A stretch of 64,000 nt of DNA, from the NCBI GenBank assembly GCA_014360825.1, contig JACIWT010000004.1, forward strand, positions 143,233 to 207,232, read 5' to 3'. Of this stretch, positions 32,894 through 42,575 are shown in pieces. The position numbers were made by a program, and so were the translations under genes. The DNA is from Chloroflexota bacterium (GTDB lineage: Bacteria > Chloroflexota > Anaerolineae > UBA2200 > JACIWT01). Below the pieces are notes generated by a model. The model did no database searches. It was not told where the DNA came from and saw only the letters and a list, made by a program, of their open reading frames with translations. The number at the start of each line of letters is the position of its first letter. Positions within the stretch are counted from its first letter, which is position 1.

Positions 32894-34549
32894 TTGGACC
32901 AAGATAAACCGGGCGCAACGAAAGGAGAAACCCATACCTACCCGGAAATGCGGTCTTGTGATGGAGCCATTTTCAAGCGCATGATCCAGGCGGGACTTGC
33001 CTGGCTTGAAAACCAGATGGAGTACGTCAATTCGTTGAACGTTTACCCGGTTCCGGACGGAGATACAGGCACCAACATGTATCTGACCATGCAGGCTGCA
33101 CTTCGGGAGATGTCCAGTGTCTCCGAACAATCGCTATCTGCTGTGGTGCGGAGTGTGGCACACGGGGCACTAATGGGAGCGCGCGGTAACTCCGGCGTCA
33201 TTCTCTCGCAGATTTTCCGCGGCATGGCAAAGAGCCTCGACGGCAAAGATCGTTGCGGCGCTGCTGAGTTCGCCGCCGCCCTACAAGAGGGCGCTGCCAT
33301 AGCCTACAAAGGCGTCATCCGTCCCGTAGAGGGCACGATTCTTACGGTGGCCCGCGAGGCCGCCGCCGCCGCCGTGGCCGCTGCTGCCAAGTGCAGCGAC
33401 CTCGTCTACGTGCTCGAACGAATGGTGGCGGAGGCCAAACAATCTCTGGCACGCACGCCTCTCCTGCTGGATGTTCTGCGGGAGGCCGGGGTTGTGGATG
33501 CCGGCGGCCAGGGGTTGGTGCTCATTTTCGAGGGTGCGTTGCGTGCCCTTCAGGGTCAGACGGTAAGTCCCGCGCCACAGGCTGTGCAAGTACCACAGGC
33601 GACCGTTGCACCTGGCAGACAATACGGTTATGATGTCCAATTCATCCTCAAGGGCGAGAATCTCGACTTGGAGGGCATCCGCGATGCCATCTCCAAGATG
33701 GGAGAATCGGCACTGGTCGTAGGTGACCAGCACACCATCAAAGTGCACGTTCACGCCGAGAAGCCCGGGGCCATCCTGGACTACGCTGTGAGACAGGGCA
33801 GCATCAGCGATGTTGTAGTCGAGGACATGCAGGCTCAATATGAGGCTTACACCGCTGCTCAAGAGCGCGTGGTCACGCCGGCGGCCAGTCTGAGCGACAT
33901 TGCCGTTGTCGCTGTGGTGAATGGGCCAGGGTTCGAGCGCATCTTCGAGAGCCTGGGGGCCAGTCGCATCGTTCCGGGTGGACCCACGATGAACCCCAGC
34001 ACCGAGCAACTCCTGAACGCAATCGAGGGGCTCGAGAATGAAAAGGTCATTGTCCTGCCCAACAACGGGAATATTCTCCTGGCGGCAGAGCAGGCGCGCC
34101 AACTGAGCCGCAAGCAGACCGCAGTGGTGCCTACCAAGACCATCCCACAGGGAATCAGCGCACTATTGGCCTTCAATTATCAAGCAGATCTGGAAGAGAA
34201 CCTGGCACTGATGGAGCGCGCAGCGCAACACATCCAGACTGCCGAGATCACCCGGGCAGTGCGTGCTGCTCAGGTCAACGGCTTGGACATAAAGGAGGGG
34301 CAGATCATCGGCCTGCTCAATGGCGTTCTAACCACAGCCAGCGATGAACTTTTAGCCGTGGTGCGCGAAATGCTCAGGCAAATGAATGCTCAAGACTACG
34401 AGATCATCACTGTTTACTACGGGGCCACAACCACACCCCAAGAAGTGGAAGAGGTGGCCGCTATGATCCGCGAACTCTATCCAAAGCAAGAAGTCGAAAT
34501 CTTGGATGGCGGCCAACCTTATTACGACTATATTATTTCAGTGGAATAA
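32894..34549 (+). CDS. fakA: Fatty acid kinase catalytic subunit FakA (DhaL/YloV type)
   Basis: 551 residues. The N-terminal DhaL/DAK2 ATP-binding domain has NVYPVPDGDTGTNM (Asp triad for Mg-ATP), ARGNSGVILSQI and VDAGGQGLVLIF. A middle domain and a C-terminal DegV-like/FakA_C domain (IIGLLNGVL) complete the FakA layout. FakA phosphorylates fatty acids held by a DegV-type FakB. The two following genes encode such proteins. The start is taken as a TTG at 32894, eleven bases after GGAGG; the in-frame ATG at 32948 has no good site. Confidence 0.88.
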   Translation: MDQDKPGATKGETHTYPEMRSCDGAIFKRMIQAGLAWLENQMEYVNSLNVYPVPDGDTGTNMYLTMQAALREMSSVSEQSLSAVVRSVAHGALMGARGNSGVILSQIFRGMAKSLDGKDRCGAAEFAAALQEGAAIAYKGVIRPVEGTILTVAREAAAAAVAAAAKCSDLVYVLERMVAEAKQSLARTPLLLDVLREAGVVDAGGQGLVLIFEGALRALQGQTVSPAPQAVQVPQATVAPGRQYGYDVQFILKGENLDLEGIRDAISKMGESALVVGDQHTIKVHVHAEKPGAILDYAVRQGSISDVVVEDMQAQYEAYTAAQERVVTPAASLSDIAVVAVVNGPGFERIFESLGASRIVPGGPTMNPSTEQLLNAIEGLENEKVIVLPNNGNILLAAEQARQLSRKQTAVVPTKTIPQGISALLAFNYQADLEENLALMERAAQHIQTAEITRAVRAAQVNGLDIKEGQIIGLLNGVLTTASDELLAVVREMLRQMNAQDYEIITVYYGATTTPQEVEEVAAMIRELYPKQEVEILDGGQPYYDYIISVE

Positions 34550-34579
34550 AATCGGCTCTACGGAGAAAGCGGTATTCGC

Positions 34580-35425
34580 ATGGAGAGCGTGAAGATAGTT
34601 ACCGATAGCGCCTCAGAGATTCCGCCGGAGCGAGCGGAAGAGTTGGGCATCACCGTGGTGCCCATGCATATCCATATCGGCTCCAAAGTATATCGGGATG
34701 GCGTAGACCTCAGTAAGGCGGATTTCTATCGCTTAGCCACTCGCGGCCAAGGGATGCCTTACATTTCAGCACCTACGCCTGAGGAATTCGCCGACGTCTA
34801 CGGCCGGCTGAGCAGAGACAGGGAGAGCATTCTTTCTATTCACTCCTCTTCCAGGCTGTCTGATGCTTACCGCGCTGCATTAAGGGCAGCCAATGAGTTC
34901 ATCGGTCGCAACGAAATCGTGGTTCTGGACTCGCGTTTGATTTCCTGCGGTCTGGAGATCCTGGTTACTGCCGCTGCCGAGGCCGCTGCCCGGGGCATGC
35001 CCGTGGATGACCTCGTCCGTATGTTGCGGGGCATGATCCCCCACATCTACGTGGTCTTCTTCGTCGAGAACATGAGTTACTTGGAACGCGGGGGCTGGCT
35101 ACAACGCACTCGCACCGCGCTGGGTATGCCCGGCATCAGACCCCTCCTGATCCTGGAGGAGGGAGAGATACAACCGCTGGAGAGGGTGCGTTCTCGGGGG
35201 CGAGCGGTGGACCGATTGTTCGAGTTCGTGGCGGAGTTCGTGCATCTGGAACAGATCACCATCTTACAGGGCCGCATCACCGAAGAAGCCAACATGCTGG
35301 CGGAACGCATCAACGAGATCTACCCGGAAAAAGAGGTGGATATCCGTACCTATGGCCCAGTGTTGGCCACGCAACTGGGCCCCGAAGCAATTGGCGTTAT
35401 CGTTTACGAGGGTCTGCTGCAATGA
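34580..35425 (+). CDS. DegV-family fatty-acid-binding protein (FakB-like), first copy
   Basis: 281 residues. It starts with KIVTDSASEIPPE and has the binding-pocket sequences SAPTPEEF and ILSIHSSSRLSDAYRAAL, then VLDSRLISCGL. DegV proteins bind one fatty acid and present its carboxylate to FakA. This copy and the next share about the same length but differ throughout, so they may prefer different chains. It starts 30 bases after fakA. Confidence 0.9.
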   Translation: MESVKIVTDSASEIPPERAEELGITVVPMHIHIGSKVYRDGVDLSKADFYRLATRGQGMPYISAPTPEEFADVYGRLSRDRESILSIHSSSRLSDAYRAALRAANEFIGRNEIVVLDSRLISCGLEILVTAAAEAAARGMPVDDLVRMLRGMIPHIYVVFFVENMSYLERGGWLQRTRTALGMPGIRPLLILEEGEIQPLERVRSRGRAVDRLFEFVAEFVHLEQITILQGRITEEANMLAERINEIYPEKEVDIRTYGPVLATQLGPEAIGVIVYEGLLQ

Positions 35426-36282
35426 GCGACAGGATCGCTGTTGTTACCGACAGCGTCGCGGATATCCCATCTGCGATAGCCAAAGAACTGGATATCACTG
35501 TGATCCCCATCCACATTCACGTGGGCGAGAAATGCTATTGGGATTCAGATTTGGGCCCAGATGAATTCTACGCCCTCCTTGCCCACGGCCAAGAAGTACC
35601 GAAGACCGCTGCACCAGCCCCCGGTGTGTTCGCAGAGGTCTACACGCAGTTGGCGAAGAGAGCCGAACACGTCCTGGCCATCCACCTGTCCCGGCGTCTG
35701 AGCGCGTTGTATAACGCTGCCCTCCTGGGTGCGCAGATGCTCTCCGATGTGGACATCGAGGTTGTGGATTCCGAGTCACTCACGATGGGCATGGGGCTCT
35801 TGGTGATCGCCGCCGCACGCGCCGTCCGCCAGGGCTGTTCGTTCCCTGAGGTCATCGCCCTAGTGCGCGACTTGGTGCCCCGCATTCGCGTCGTTGCTTG
35901 CGTAGATAACTTATATTTCTTGGCCCGAAGTGGGCGTATCAGTTGGGTGATATCCTTCCTCGGGACGATCTTTCAAATCAAGCCGGTGATCCTGATAGAC
36001 CGAGGTGACCCTATTCTCAAAGGGCGGGCACGCACTATGCAAAGGGGGCTTGATTACCTGATGGACATCGTGCGCGGTTTCGGGCCGTTACAGGAAGCGT
36101 CTGTGATCCACACTAATGCCCCAGAGGCAGCGGCGAGACTGGCCGAGATGCTGGCAGCGCTTTACCCTAAAGAGCGCATCATCATGGCCCGGGCGGATGT
36201 CGGCATCGGCAGCCACGCTGGGCCGGGCGCTGTGGGTGTGGCCTGCGTCCTGGCCTCATCAGAGCGAGTAGAGCCATTATGA
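35422..36282 (+). CDS. DegV-family fatty-acid-binding protein (FakB-like), second copy
   Basis: 286 residues, beginning RIAVVTDSVADIPSAI, with AIHLSRRLSALYNAAL and VVDSESLTMGMG. The start overlaps the stop of the first DegV gene by four bases, and its own stop overlaps the recG start, so the set is translationally coupled. Two FakB paralogues with one FakA is the arrangement known from Staphylococcus aureus, where they handle saturated and unsaturated chains. Confidence 0.9.
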   Translation: MSDRIAVVTDSVADIPSAIAKELDITVIPIHIHVGEKCYWDSDLGPDEFYALLAHGQEVPKTAAPAPGVFAEVYTQLAKRAEHVLAIHLSRRLSALYNAALLGAQMLSDVDIEVVDSESLTMGMGLLVIAAARAVRQGCSFPEVIALVRDLVPRIRVVACVDNLYFLARSGRISWVISFLGTIFQIKPVILIDRGDPILKGRARTMQRGLDYLMDIVRGFGPLQEASVIHTNAPEAAARLAEMLAALYPKERIIMARADVGIGSHAGPGAVGVACVLASSERVEPL

Positions 36283-38684
36283 TCACTTCTGCGATTCAGA
36301 AACTGACCAAGATATTAGCCGAGGAGCAAAAGCAAGGTTGCCAAGACCGGGTGGTCATCGGCGGGCTCGACAAATTGCTCCGGAGGTGGGTGGAAGAGAC
36401 CAAGCAGGCTGCCGAGAACGAGGCAGAACACAGGCTTGTTGATGAGATCAAGACCACCCTGCATGACTACGCTAGCAAAGCGGATGCTGAACGGCGCACC
36501 GCCATCGAGGTCGCTCTAAAGAGGCTGAGGGAGTTTTCGCCAGTGACGAAGCCAGGTGAGCCAACGCCTGCGCCCGTCCCCAGTCAGCCCAAAGAGCCGG
36601 CTTTCACCCTCGACTCCCCTGTTACATCCATCCGAGGCGTCAGCACCGCCTATGCCAGGCGGCTGGCACGCCTGGGTGTGCGCACTGTGGGAGACCTAGT
36701 ATACCTTTTCCCACGCCGTTATGACGACTTCAGTGCCCTCAAGACCATCGCCCAACTCCGATATGGCGAAGAGGCCACCATTATCGCCACCATCTGGGAA
36801 GTGCAGAACCGCGAGAGCCGCCGTGGCCAAGTCATCACCAAGGCCCTGGTCTCCGATGGCACCGCTACCATGCAGGTAACTTGGTTTAACCAGCCCTATC
36901 TTGCCCAGCGGCTACAGCCAGGACGCCAGATTGTCCTGAGTGGCAAGGTCGAAGCCTATCTGGGGCGCTTGACTATGTCTTCGCCAGCCTGGGAACCCCT
37001 GGAACGGGAATTGATTCACACCGCGCGCCTGGTCCCGGTCTATCCGCTCACCGAAGGGATTGGAGCGCGATGGTTGCGCCGATTGATCAAGTCTCTGATC
37101 GATCTCTGGGCCCCACATCTTCGTGATCCCCTCCCAGAAGAATTGCGCCGGAAATACGATCTGATCAGTCTGCCAACTGCAATGAGTCAGATCCACTTCC
37201 CAGATAATCGCCAGATGTTAGAAGCAGCCCGACGGAGGTTGTGCTTCGACGAGTTCTTGCTCATCCAACTGGGTGTTTTGCGCCAACGCTGGGAATGGCA
37301 GCAATGGCCAGGGCGGCCGCTCACGATTGACCATGACCTGATCCACGCCTTTGTCAGTTCTTTACCTTACGTGCTGACTAATGCTCAGCAACGCGCCCTG
37401 GAGGAGATACTGGCCGACCTCGCCAAGGCCAAGCCTATGAGCCGCTTGCTCCAGGGCGATGTGGGTTCTGGCAAGACCGTCGTCGCCACTGCCGCCCTCT
37501 TGAATGCCGTTGCCAATGGGGCACAGGCAGCCATTATGGCCCCCACGGAGATCTTAGCCGAACAACATTATCAAACTATCTCCGCTTTGCTTGAGGCTGC
37601 CGCCGACTGCGCCGCCAGGCAAGGGCGAACGTTTCCTCGCCCCGTCATACGCCTGCTGATAGGCAGTCTCAGCCAAGGGGAGAAAGAAACCCTCCATCGC
37701 AACATCGCTGCCGGGGAAGTGGACATCGTGATCGGCACCCACGCTCTGATTCAGGAAAGCGTGGTTTTCAAAGACTTGGCCCTGGCCGTGATTGATGAGC
37801 AGCACCGTTTCGGAGTGAACCAGCGTGCGGCCTTGCGCAGCAAAGGATATAGTCCCCATGTCCTGGTCATGACCGCCACGCCCATCCCCCGAACCCTGGC
37901 CCTCACCATCTACGGCGACCTCGACCTCTCGGTCATTGATGAGATGCCACCTGGACGGCAGCGGATTGAAACTCGTTGGCTCTCCGCCTTGGAGCGCGAA
38001 CGCGCTTACAACTTCGTCCGCGCCCAGGTGGAGCAAGGGCGACAAGCCTTCATCATTTGCCCCTTGGTAGAGGAATCCGAGAAAATCGAGGCTCGCGCCG
38101 CCACCGCCGAATACGAGCGCCTCCAATCGGAGATATTCCCTGACCTGAAACTGGGACTACTCCACGGTCGCATGAAGGGCGAGGAGAAGGAAGCGATCAT
38201 GAATGCGTTCCGCCGCGGGGAGTATCATATCTTGGTCTCCACTGCCGTCGTGGAGGTGGGCATTGATGTGCCAAATGCCACCGTCATGCTGGTGGAAGGG
38301 GCCAATCGCTTCGGCTTGGCCCAACTTCACCAGTTCCGCGGGCGCGTGGGGCGGGGCGAGTATCCGTCGTACTGTCTTCTGCTCGCCGACACCCCCAGCC
38401 TGGAGGGCGAACAGCGCCTGCGCATCATCGAGGAGACCGATGACGGCTTCAAACTGGCCGAAGAAGACCTGAAAATGCGCGGGCCCGGCGAGTTTTTCGG
38501 CACCAGGCAAGCGGGGTTACCCGACTTAAAGGTGGCGAGGCTCAGCGACGTGCACGTTTTAGAGACGGCTCGAACAGCGGCAAAGGAAATTTTCGAGCGC
38601 GATCCAACGCTCTCCCTGCCAGAATATCAGGCCCTGGCCCAACAGGTAGCCGAGTTCTGGCAGACGAAGGGCGATCTCAGTTAG
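36279..38684 (+). CDS. recG: ATP-dependent DNA helicase RecG
   Basis: 801 residues. An extra N-terminal region of about 105 residues, helical then Pro-rich, precedes the wedge/OB domain (about 112-330), as in Thermotoga-type RecG. Helicase motifs follow: GDVGSGKTVVA (Walker A, about 393), DEQHRFG (about 507), TATPIPRT, and C-terminal QFRGRVGRGE and the TRG region GTRQAGLPDLK. RecG remodels stalled forks and Holliday junctions. It starts within the degV stop codon overlap. Confidence 0.95.
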   Translation: MITSAIQKLTKILAEEQKQGCQDRVVIGGLDKLLRRWVEETKQAAENEAEHRLVDEIKTTLHDYASKADAERRTAIEVALKRLREFSPVTKPGEPTPAPVPSQPKEPAFTLDSPVTSIRGVSTAYARRLARLGVRTVGDLVYLFPRRYDDFSALKTIAQLRYGEEATIIATIWEVQNRESRRGQVITKALVSDGTATMQVTWFNQPYLAQRLQPGRQIVLSGKVEAYLGRLTMSSPAWEPLERELIHTARLVPVYPLTEGIGARWLRRLIKSLIDLWAPHLRDPLPEELRRKYDLISLPTAMSQIHFPDNRQMLEAARRRLCFDEFLLIQLGVLRQRWEWQQWPGRPLTIDHDLIHAFVSSLPYVLTNAQQRALEEILADLAKAKPMSRLLQGDVGSGKTVVATAALLNAVANGAQAAIMAPTEILAEQHYQTISALLEAAADCAARQGRTFPRPVIRLLIGSLSQGEKETLHRNIAAGEVDIVIGTHALIQESVVFKDLALAVIDEQHRFGVNQRAALRSKGYSPHVLVMTATPIPRTLALTIYGDLDLSVIDEMPPGRQRIETRWLSALERERAYNFVRAQVEQGRQAFIICPLVEESEKIEARAATAEYERLQSEIFPDLKLGLLHGRMKGEEKEAIMNAFRRGEYHILVSTAVVEVGIDVPNATVMLVEGANRFGLAQLHQFRGRVGRGEYPSYCLLLADTPSLEGEQRLRIIEETDDGFKLAEEDLKMRGPGEFFGTRQAGLPDLKVARLSDVHVLETARTAAKEIFERDPTLSLPEYQALAQQVAEFWQTKGDLS

Positions 38685-38697
38685 AGGGAGCAATGAA

Positions 38698-39228
38698 ATG
38701 AAGACCATTGGATTGTACCCAGGCACCTTCGATCCCATCACCAATGGGCACATCGATATTGCTAGCCGGGCAGCTATCCTGTTCGATCAGTTGGTGATCG
38801 GCATCTACGACCGGCCATTGAAGAGCCTGCTTTTCTCCACCGAAGAACGGATCGCGATGGCCAACGAAGCGCTGAAGGACCTCCCCCACGTGAGGGTGGA
38901 GGGTTACTCTGGTCTCACGGTCAATTTCGCCCGCCAACTGGGAGCCAGGTTTATCGTGCGGGGCTTGCGAGTGATCTCCGACTTTGAGTTAGAATTCCAG
39001 ATGGCCCAGATCAACCGCAAACTCGCACCGGAGATAGATATGATCTGCCTGATGACAGATATCCGATACGCTTTTCTCAGTTCGAGCATCGTGAAAGAAG
39101 TCGCTATGGCCGGTGGCTGTCTGGAAGAAATGGTACCGCCCCACGTCGCAGGTGCTCTGGCCAAGAAATTTGCAGATGCCAAAGCACGCGCGGAAGCGAA
39201 CGTGAAACTCATCTCACTGCGCGATTGA
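38698..39228 (+). CDS. coaD: Phosphopantetheine adenylyltransferase
   Basis: 176 residues. PGTFDPITNGH (8-18) holds the nucleotidyltransferase TxGH motif, RGLRVISDFELEFQM is the substrate-binding segment, and FLSSSIVKEVA replaces the usual ISSSxVKE. It makes dephospho-CoA from 4'-phosphopantetheine and ATP, the penultimate CoA step. It lies 13 bases downstream of recG, in the order recG-coaD common in Gram-positive-like genomes. Confidence 0.95.
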   Translation: MKTIGLYPGTFDPITNGHIDIASRAAILFDQLVIGIYDRPLKSLLFSTEERIAMANEALKDLPHVRVEGYSGLTVNFARQLGARFIVRGLRVISDFELEFQMAQINRKLAPEIDMICLMTDIRYAFLSSSIVKEVAMAGGCLEEMVPPHVAGALAKKFADAKARAEANVKLISLRD

Positions 39229-39246
39229 CACGAAAAAGGGGGCTTT

Positions 39247-39750
39247 ATGGAGATCCTTGCTTGGGTGGACCAATTGGAGGCCCTTCTTAACGAGGGGTGG
39301 CGTGTGCCATTGACCAACAAGACCGTGATTGATGAGGAGCGTTTCCTGTACGCCATTGATCAATTGCGTGTCAGCATTCCCAAACAGGTGCGAGAGGCAG
39401 AGAAAATCCTGCAAGAGAAAGAGGCTGTCATTGCCCAGGGGCGAGCGGAAGCAGAACACATCATTGCGGAGGCTCGAAACGAGGTGGCAAAGTTGGTCAA
39501 TGACAATGAAATCAGCGCCGCGGCGCGCAAGGAGGCTGAGGAAATCCTCGCTAAGGCCCGACAGGAAGCCGAAGAGATGCGCCGCGGGGCGGATGAATAC
39601 GCCTACGAGGTGCTCAGCCAGATAGAAGAGCAATTGAGCACTCTTCACCAGACCATTCTCAACGGCCTACGCATTTTGGAGCGACGGCAGGCGGAGTCCG
39701 GCAAGCCGCCCGAGGCGGCTGAAGGCGAACGCCTGCCGGAAGAGGTTTGA
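39247..39750 (+). CDS. Coiled-coil protein, ATP-synthase-b/DivIVA-like
   Basis: 167 residues. After about 40 residues that include LTNKTVIDEERFLYAIDQLR, a long Ala/Glu/Arg-rich coiled coil runs to about residue 125 (EAEKILQEKEAVIAQGRAEA). A disordered acidic tail follows. There is no membrane segment. Proteins of this kind often follow coaD in Chloroflexota and Firmicutes and are annotated as ATPase or cell-division-initiation-like. The function is unknown. The stop codon overlaps the -35 box of the next promoter. Confidence 0.75.
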   Translation: MEILAWVDQLEALLNEGWRVPLTNKTVIDEERFLYAIDQLRVSIPKQVREAEKILQEKEAVIAQGRAEAEHIIAEARNEVAKLVNDNEISAAARKEAEEILAKARQEAEEMRRGADEYAYEVLSQIEEQLSTLHQTILNGLRILERRQAESGKPPEAAEGERLPEEV

Positions 39751-39775
39751 CACAACACCCGCTGGCGTCTATAAT
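39747..39775 (+). promoter_or_regulatory. Consensus promoter of the rpmF-fab-tat superoperon
   Basis: TTGACA (39747-39752), exactly 17 bases, TATAAT (39770-39775). The -35 box contains the TGA stop of the preceding gene. Confidence 0.88.
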
Positions 39776-39809
39776 GTGCGCGATTCCGCGAACGATCCGC
39801 GGAGGCACA

Positions 39810-39840
39810 GGTGCCCGGAATACCGAATCCTGAGGGCACC
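39810..39840 (+). promoter_or_regulatory. Stem-loop in the DUF177-rpmF leader
   Basis: GGTGCCC (39810-39816) and GGGCACC (39834-39840) form a 7-bp stem with a 17-base loop, ending 14 bases before the first start codon. It lies downstream of the strong promoter and could act on translation of the first gene. No T run follows, so it is not a terminator. Confidence 0.5.
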
Positions 39841-39854
39841 AGAAGGTGTTTAAC

Positions 39855-40373
39855 ATGCAATATAATGTTTCACAACTGTTGAAGCAACCCACCGGCACGA
39901 CGCGCCAATACCCAATCGAGGCGGATATCTCAGACCTTGACCCTGAACTCGAAGTGGCAGCACCGCTGGTGGGTTCGATTCGGTTGATACGCACTGCCAA
40001 AGGCATTCTCGTGACGGGAGGTCTGCATACGGAAGTTTGGGTAAACTGCCGACGCTGTCTGGAGCCCTTTCGCATTCCCGTTTCCATCACATTGGAGGAG
40101 GAATTCCGGCCCACAATAGATATCAACACTGGGGCCACTCTTCCCCTCCCTGATGATGACGAGGAGGCAACGCGCATTGATGCCCACCACACCCTTGATT
40201 TGCGAGAGGTGGTGCGTCAGAGCATCCTGTTGGCGTTACCACCGTTCCCTCTTTGCCGTGAGGATTGTAAGGGCCTCTGTCCGCAGTGCGGCGCTAACTT
40301 GAATACCGAGACCTGCAACTGCGAGAGTGATAGCGCTGATCTGCCATTATCGAAGTTGCGGGAATTGCTATAG
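39855..40373 (+). CDS. DUF177/YceD family protein
   Basis: 172 residues from the ATG at 39855. The C-terminal half holds the cysteine-rich signature CREDCKGLCPQCGANLN followed by CNC, which defines the family. An internal CRRCLEPF pair completes a likely zinc site. YceD/DUF177 proteins nearly always precede rpmF, and in plants a relative is needed for 23S rRNA accumulation, so a ribosome-assembly role is likely. It is the first gene of the long operon. Confidence 0.88.
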   Translation: MQYNVSQLLKQPTGTTRQYPIEADISDLDPELEVAAPLVGSIRLIRTAKGILVTGGLHTEVWVNCRRCLEPFRIPVSITLEEEFRPTIDINTGATLPLPDDDEEATRIDAHHTLDLREVVRQSILLALPPFPLCREDCKGLCPQCGANLNTETCNCESDSADLPLSKLRELL

Positions 40374-40401
40374 TCTATCAAGAAAGGAGTTTGTAAGCGA
40401 T

Positions 40402-40596
40402 ATGCCACCGTTACCGAAAAGAAGGATTTCTAAGGGTCGGCGAGATCGCCGTCGCAGCCACATGGCGTTGAAGGCCAGGCAAGTCATCCTTTGCCCTCAA
40501 TGCCACGAACCGCGGCTCCCACATCACGCCTGTCCTTCCTGCGGCACCTACAAGGGTGTAGAAATCATCGAGATCAAAACCAAGAAAAAGGCCTAA
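40402..40596 (+). CDS. rpmF: Ribosomal protein L32, zinc-binding form
   Basis: 64 residues from the ATG at 40402, with AAAGGAG upstream. The N-terminus PPLPKRRISKGRRDRRRSHM is typical. The zinc site is CPQC...CPSC (C+ form). The position after yceD is the usual one. In many bacteria plsX and fabH follow; here a fabK-like gene does. Confidence 0.95.
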   Translation: MPPLPKRRISKGRRDRRRSHMALKARQVILCPQCHEPRLPHHACPSCGTYKGVEIIEIKTKKKA

Positions 40597-40670
40597 TGGT
40601 CTTGGAATGCCATTGGTCTGACTTTCGCTTTGCTATCGGCAGACATTGCCCAGCGTAGGTAAAGGAAGGG

Positions 40671-41621
40671 ATGATGATCAAGACAGTGCTTTGCGATCTG
40701 CTCGGAATAGAGCATCCTATCATCCAGGGAGGCATGGCCTGGGTCTCAACCCCCGAACTGGTTTCTGCTGTATCGGAGGCAGGTGGGCTTGGTATCATTG
40801 GTGCGGGCAACGCTCCGGCGCATCTGGTGAGGGATTGGATCCATCGCACCCGCGAGATGACGAGCAAACCATTCGGGGTTAACATACCCCTCTTCACGCC
40901 AGAGTTGGACAGCGTCATGAGGGTATGTATCGAGGAAAAGGTGCCTGTGGTCGCCACTGGGGCGGGCAACCCGGCCCCCTATATCCCGGCCCTGCGCCAG
41001 GCGGGCATCAAAGTTATCCCTGTGGTCGCCGGAGTCGCTCTGGCGAAGCGACTGGAGCGCGCCGGTGCCGATGCCATCGTGGCCGAGGGCATGGAAAGTG
41101 GCGGGCACATCGGAGATGTGTGCACCTTCCCGCTCGTGCCGCAAGTTGTGGACGCGGTCAAAGTCCCGGTCATTGCTGCAGGTGGCATAGGCGATGGCCG
41201 GGGCCTGGCGGCGGCCCTGGCCCTTGGCGCAGCCGGCATTCAAATGGGCACGCGCTTCATTTGCACCACGGAGTGCGTGGTGCATGAGAACTACAAACAG
41301 ATGATCATCCGCGCGGGCGACCGGGCTACCATCACGACTGGGGAAAGCGTTGGCCATGCCGTACGGGCTTTGCGCAACCCGATGACCCGTAAATTCGAGG
41401 AAATGGAGAAGAAAGGCGGCTTCACCGAAGCGGAACTGATAGAGTTCGGCACAGGCAAGTTGCGATTGGCTGTCGTGGAGGGAGATGTCGAAAACGGTTC
41501 CTTCATGGCCGGACAGATCGCGGGGATGATCCATGACGTGGTGCCCTGCCGAGAACTGATCGAACGCATTGTGACAGAAGCCGAAGGGATTATCCGGCGG
41601 ATGCCACATTTCATCCAATAG
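40671..41621 (+). CDS. fabK: FabK-type enoyl-ACP reductase (nitronate monooxygenase fold)
   Basis: 316 residues of the FMN-dependent TIM-barrel class. HPIIQGGMAWVSTPELVSAV opens the protein, GMESGGHIGD provides substrate and FMN contacts, and AAGGIGDGRGLAAALALGA with GTRFICTTEC bind FMN phosphate. FabK and nitronate monooxygenases share these motifs. The position just before fabD and fabG favours the enoyl-ACP reductase that completes fatty acid elongation. No fabI is seen in the window. Confidence 0.87.
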   Translation: MMIKTVLCDLLGIEHPIIQGGMAWVSTPELVSAVSEAGGLGIIGAGNAPAHLVRDWIHRTREMTSKPFGVNIPLFTPELDSVMRVCIEEKVPVVATGAGNPAPYIPALRQAGIKVIPVVAGVALAKRLERAGADAIVAEGMESGGHIGDVCTFPLVPQVVDAVKVPVIAAGGIGDGRGLAAALALGAAGIQMGTRFICTTECVVHENYKQMIIRAGDRATITTGESVGHAVRALRNPMTRKFEEMEKKGGFTEAELIEFGTGKLRLAVVEGDVENGSFMAGQIAGMIHDVVPCRELIERIVTEAEGIIRRMPHFIQ

Positions 41622-41630
41622 GAGCGTGGG

Positions 41631-42566
41631 GTGGATACAGCGTTCGTGTTTCCTGGCGGCGGTTCCCAATTCGTGGGCATGGGTCGCGACTTGTATGCTG
41701 CCTATCCCGAGGCCAGGCGAACTTTCGAGGAGGCAGATGAGGCCCTTGGCTTTGCCCTCAGCACTCTCTGCTTCGAGGGGCCAGAGGAGGTCCTCACCGA
41801 CACCCTCAACGCCCAGCCGGCTATTTTCACGGTCAGCATCGCCTGCCTGCGCGCATTGGAGGGCAGGCTGCCGTGGCAGCCCGCTTATGTCGCGGGTCAC
41901 AGTTCGGGAGAATACGCCGCCTTAGTTGCCGCCGACGCCCTGGACTTTGCGGACGGCATTCGCCTGATCCGCGAACGCGGGCGCGTGATGCAGGAAGCAG
42001 GAGAGAAAAATCCCGGCGGTATGGCTGCCATTATGGGCATCGCGGATGAGGTGCTGGATGACATCTGCCGCGAGTCCAGCCAGGAAACAGGCCAAGTGGT
42101 CCAGGTAGCGAATTACAACTCACCGGGACAGGTGGTTATCTCCGGGCACAAACAAGCGCTGCAGATGGCCATCGCTCGAGCCCGTGAGCGGGGAGCCAAG
42201 CGAGTGATAGAACTGGCGGTGACCGTTGCCTCGCACTCGCCGCTGATGGCCGAGGCCGCACGGGCTCTCGCTTTGGCAGTGGAGCGAACGCCCATCCACG
42301 CCGCCCGTGTACCCATTATCGGCAATGTTTCGGCCAGGCCAATCCGCCGAGCCGAGGAAATCCGCGCCGAATTGGTGGCCCAACTCACCTCCCCAGTGCG
42401 CTGGGTAGAGTCAGTGCACCATCTGGCACGACAAGGTGTGAAGCGTTTCGTGGAGTTCGGCCCAAAGAATGTCCTCACCGGGTTGATCCGCCGCACTGAG
42501 GAAGGCGTGGAACTGGTAAACGTCGGCGATGCAGCCTCGGTGGCTGCCCTGCGAGGAGATGGATAA
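41631..42566 (+). CDS. fabD: Malonyl-CoA:ACP transacylase
   Basis: 311 residues from a GTG start nine bases after fab[18 protein letters not shown] replaces the usual FPGQGSQ. The active site is [10 protein letters not shown] with nucleophile Ser91, and VASHSPLM supplies the catalytic His. It loads malonyl groups onto acyl carrier protein. No acpP gene lies in the cluster. Confidence 0.94.
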   Translation: MDTAFVFPGGGSQFVGMGRDLYAAYPEARRTFEEADEALGFALSTLCFEGPEEVLTDTLNAQPAIFTVSIACLRALEGRLPWQPAYVAGHSSGEYAALVAADALDFADGIRLIRERGRVMQEAGEKNPGGMAAIMGIADEVLDDICRESSQETGQVVQVANYNSPGQVVISGHKQALQMAIARARERGAKRVIELAVTVASHSPLMAEAARALALAVERTPIHAARVPIIGNVSARPIRRAEEIRAELVAQLTSPVRWVESVHHLARQGVKRFVEFGPKNVLTGLIRRTEEGVELVNVGDAASVAALRGDG

Positions 42567-42575
42567 GGAGCAAGT

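Noticed and set aside
40746..41900. 384-codon minus-strand frame
   Set aside because: It is antisense to fabK and the start of fabD, both with intact family motifs and operon spacing.
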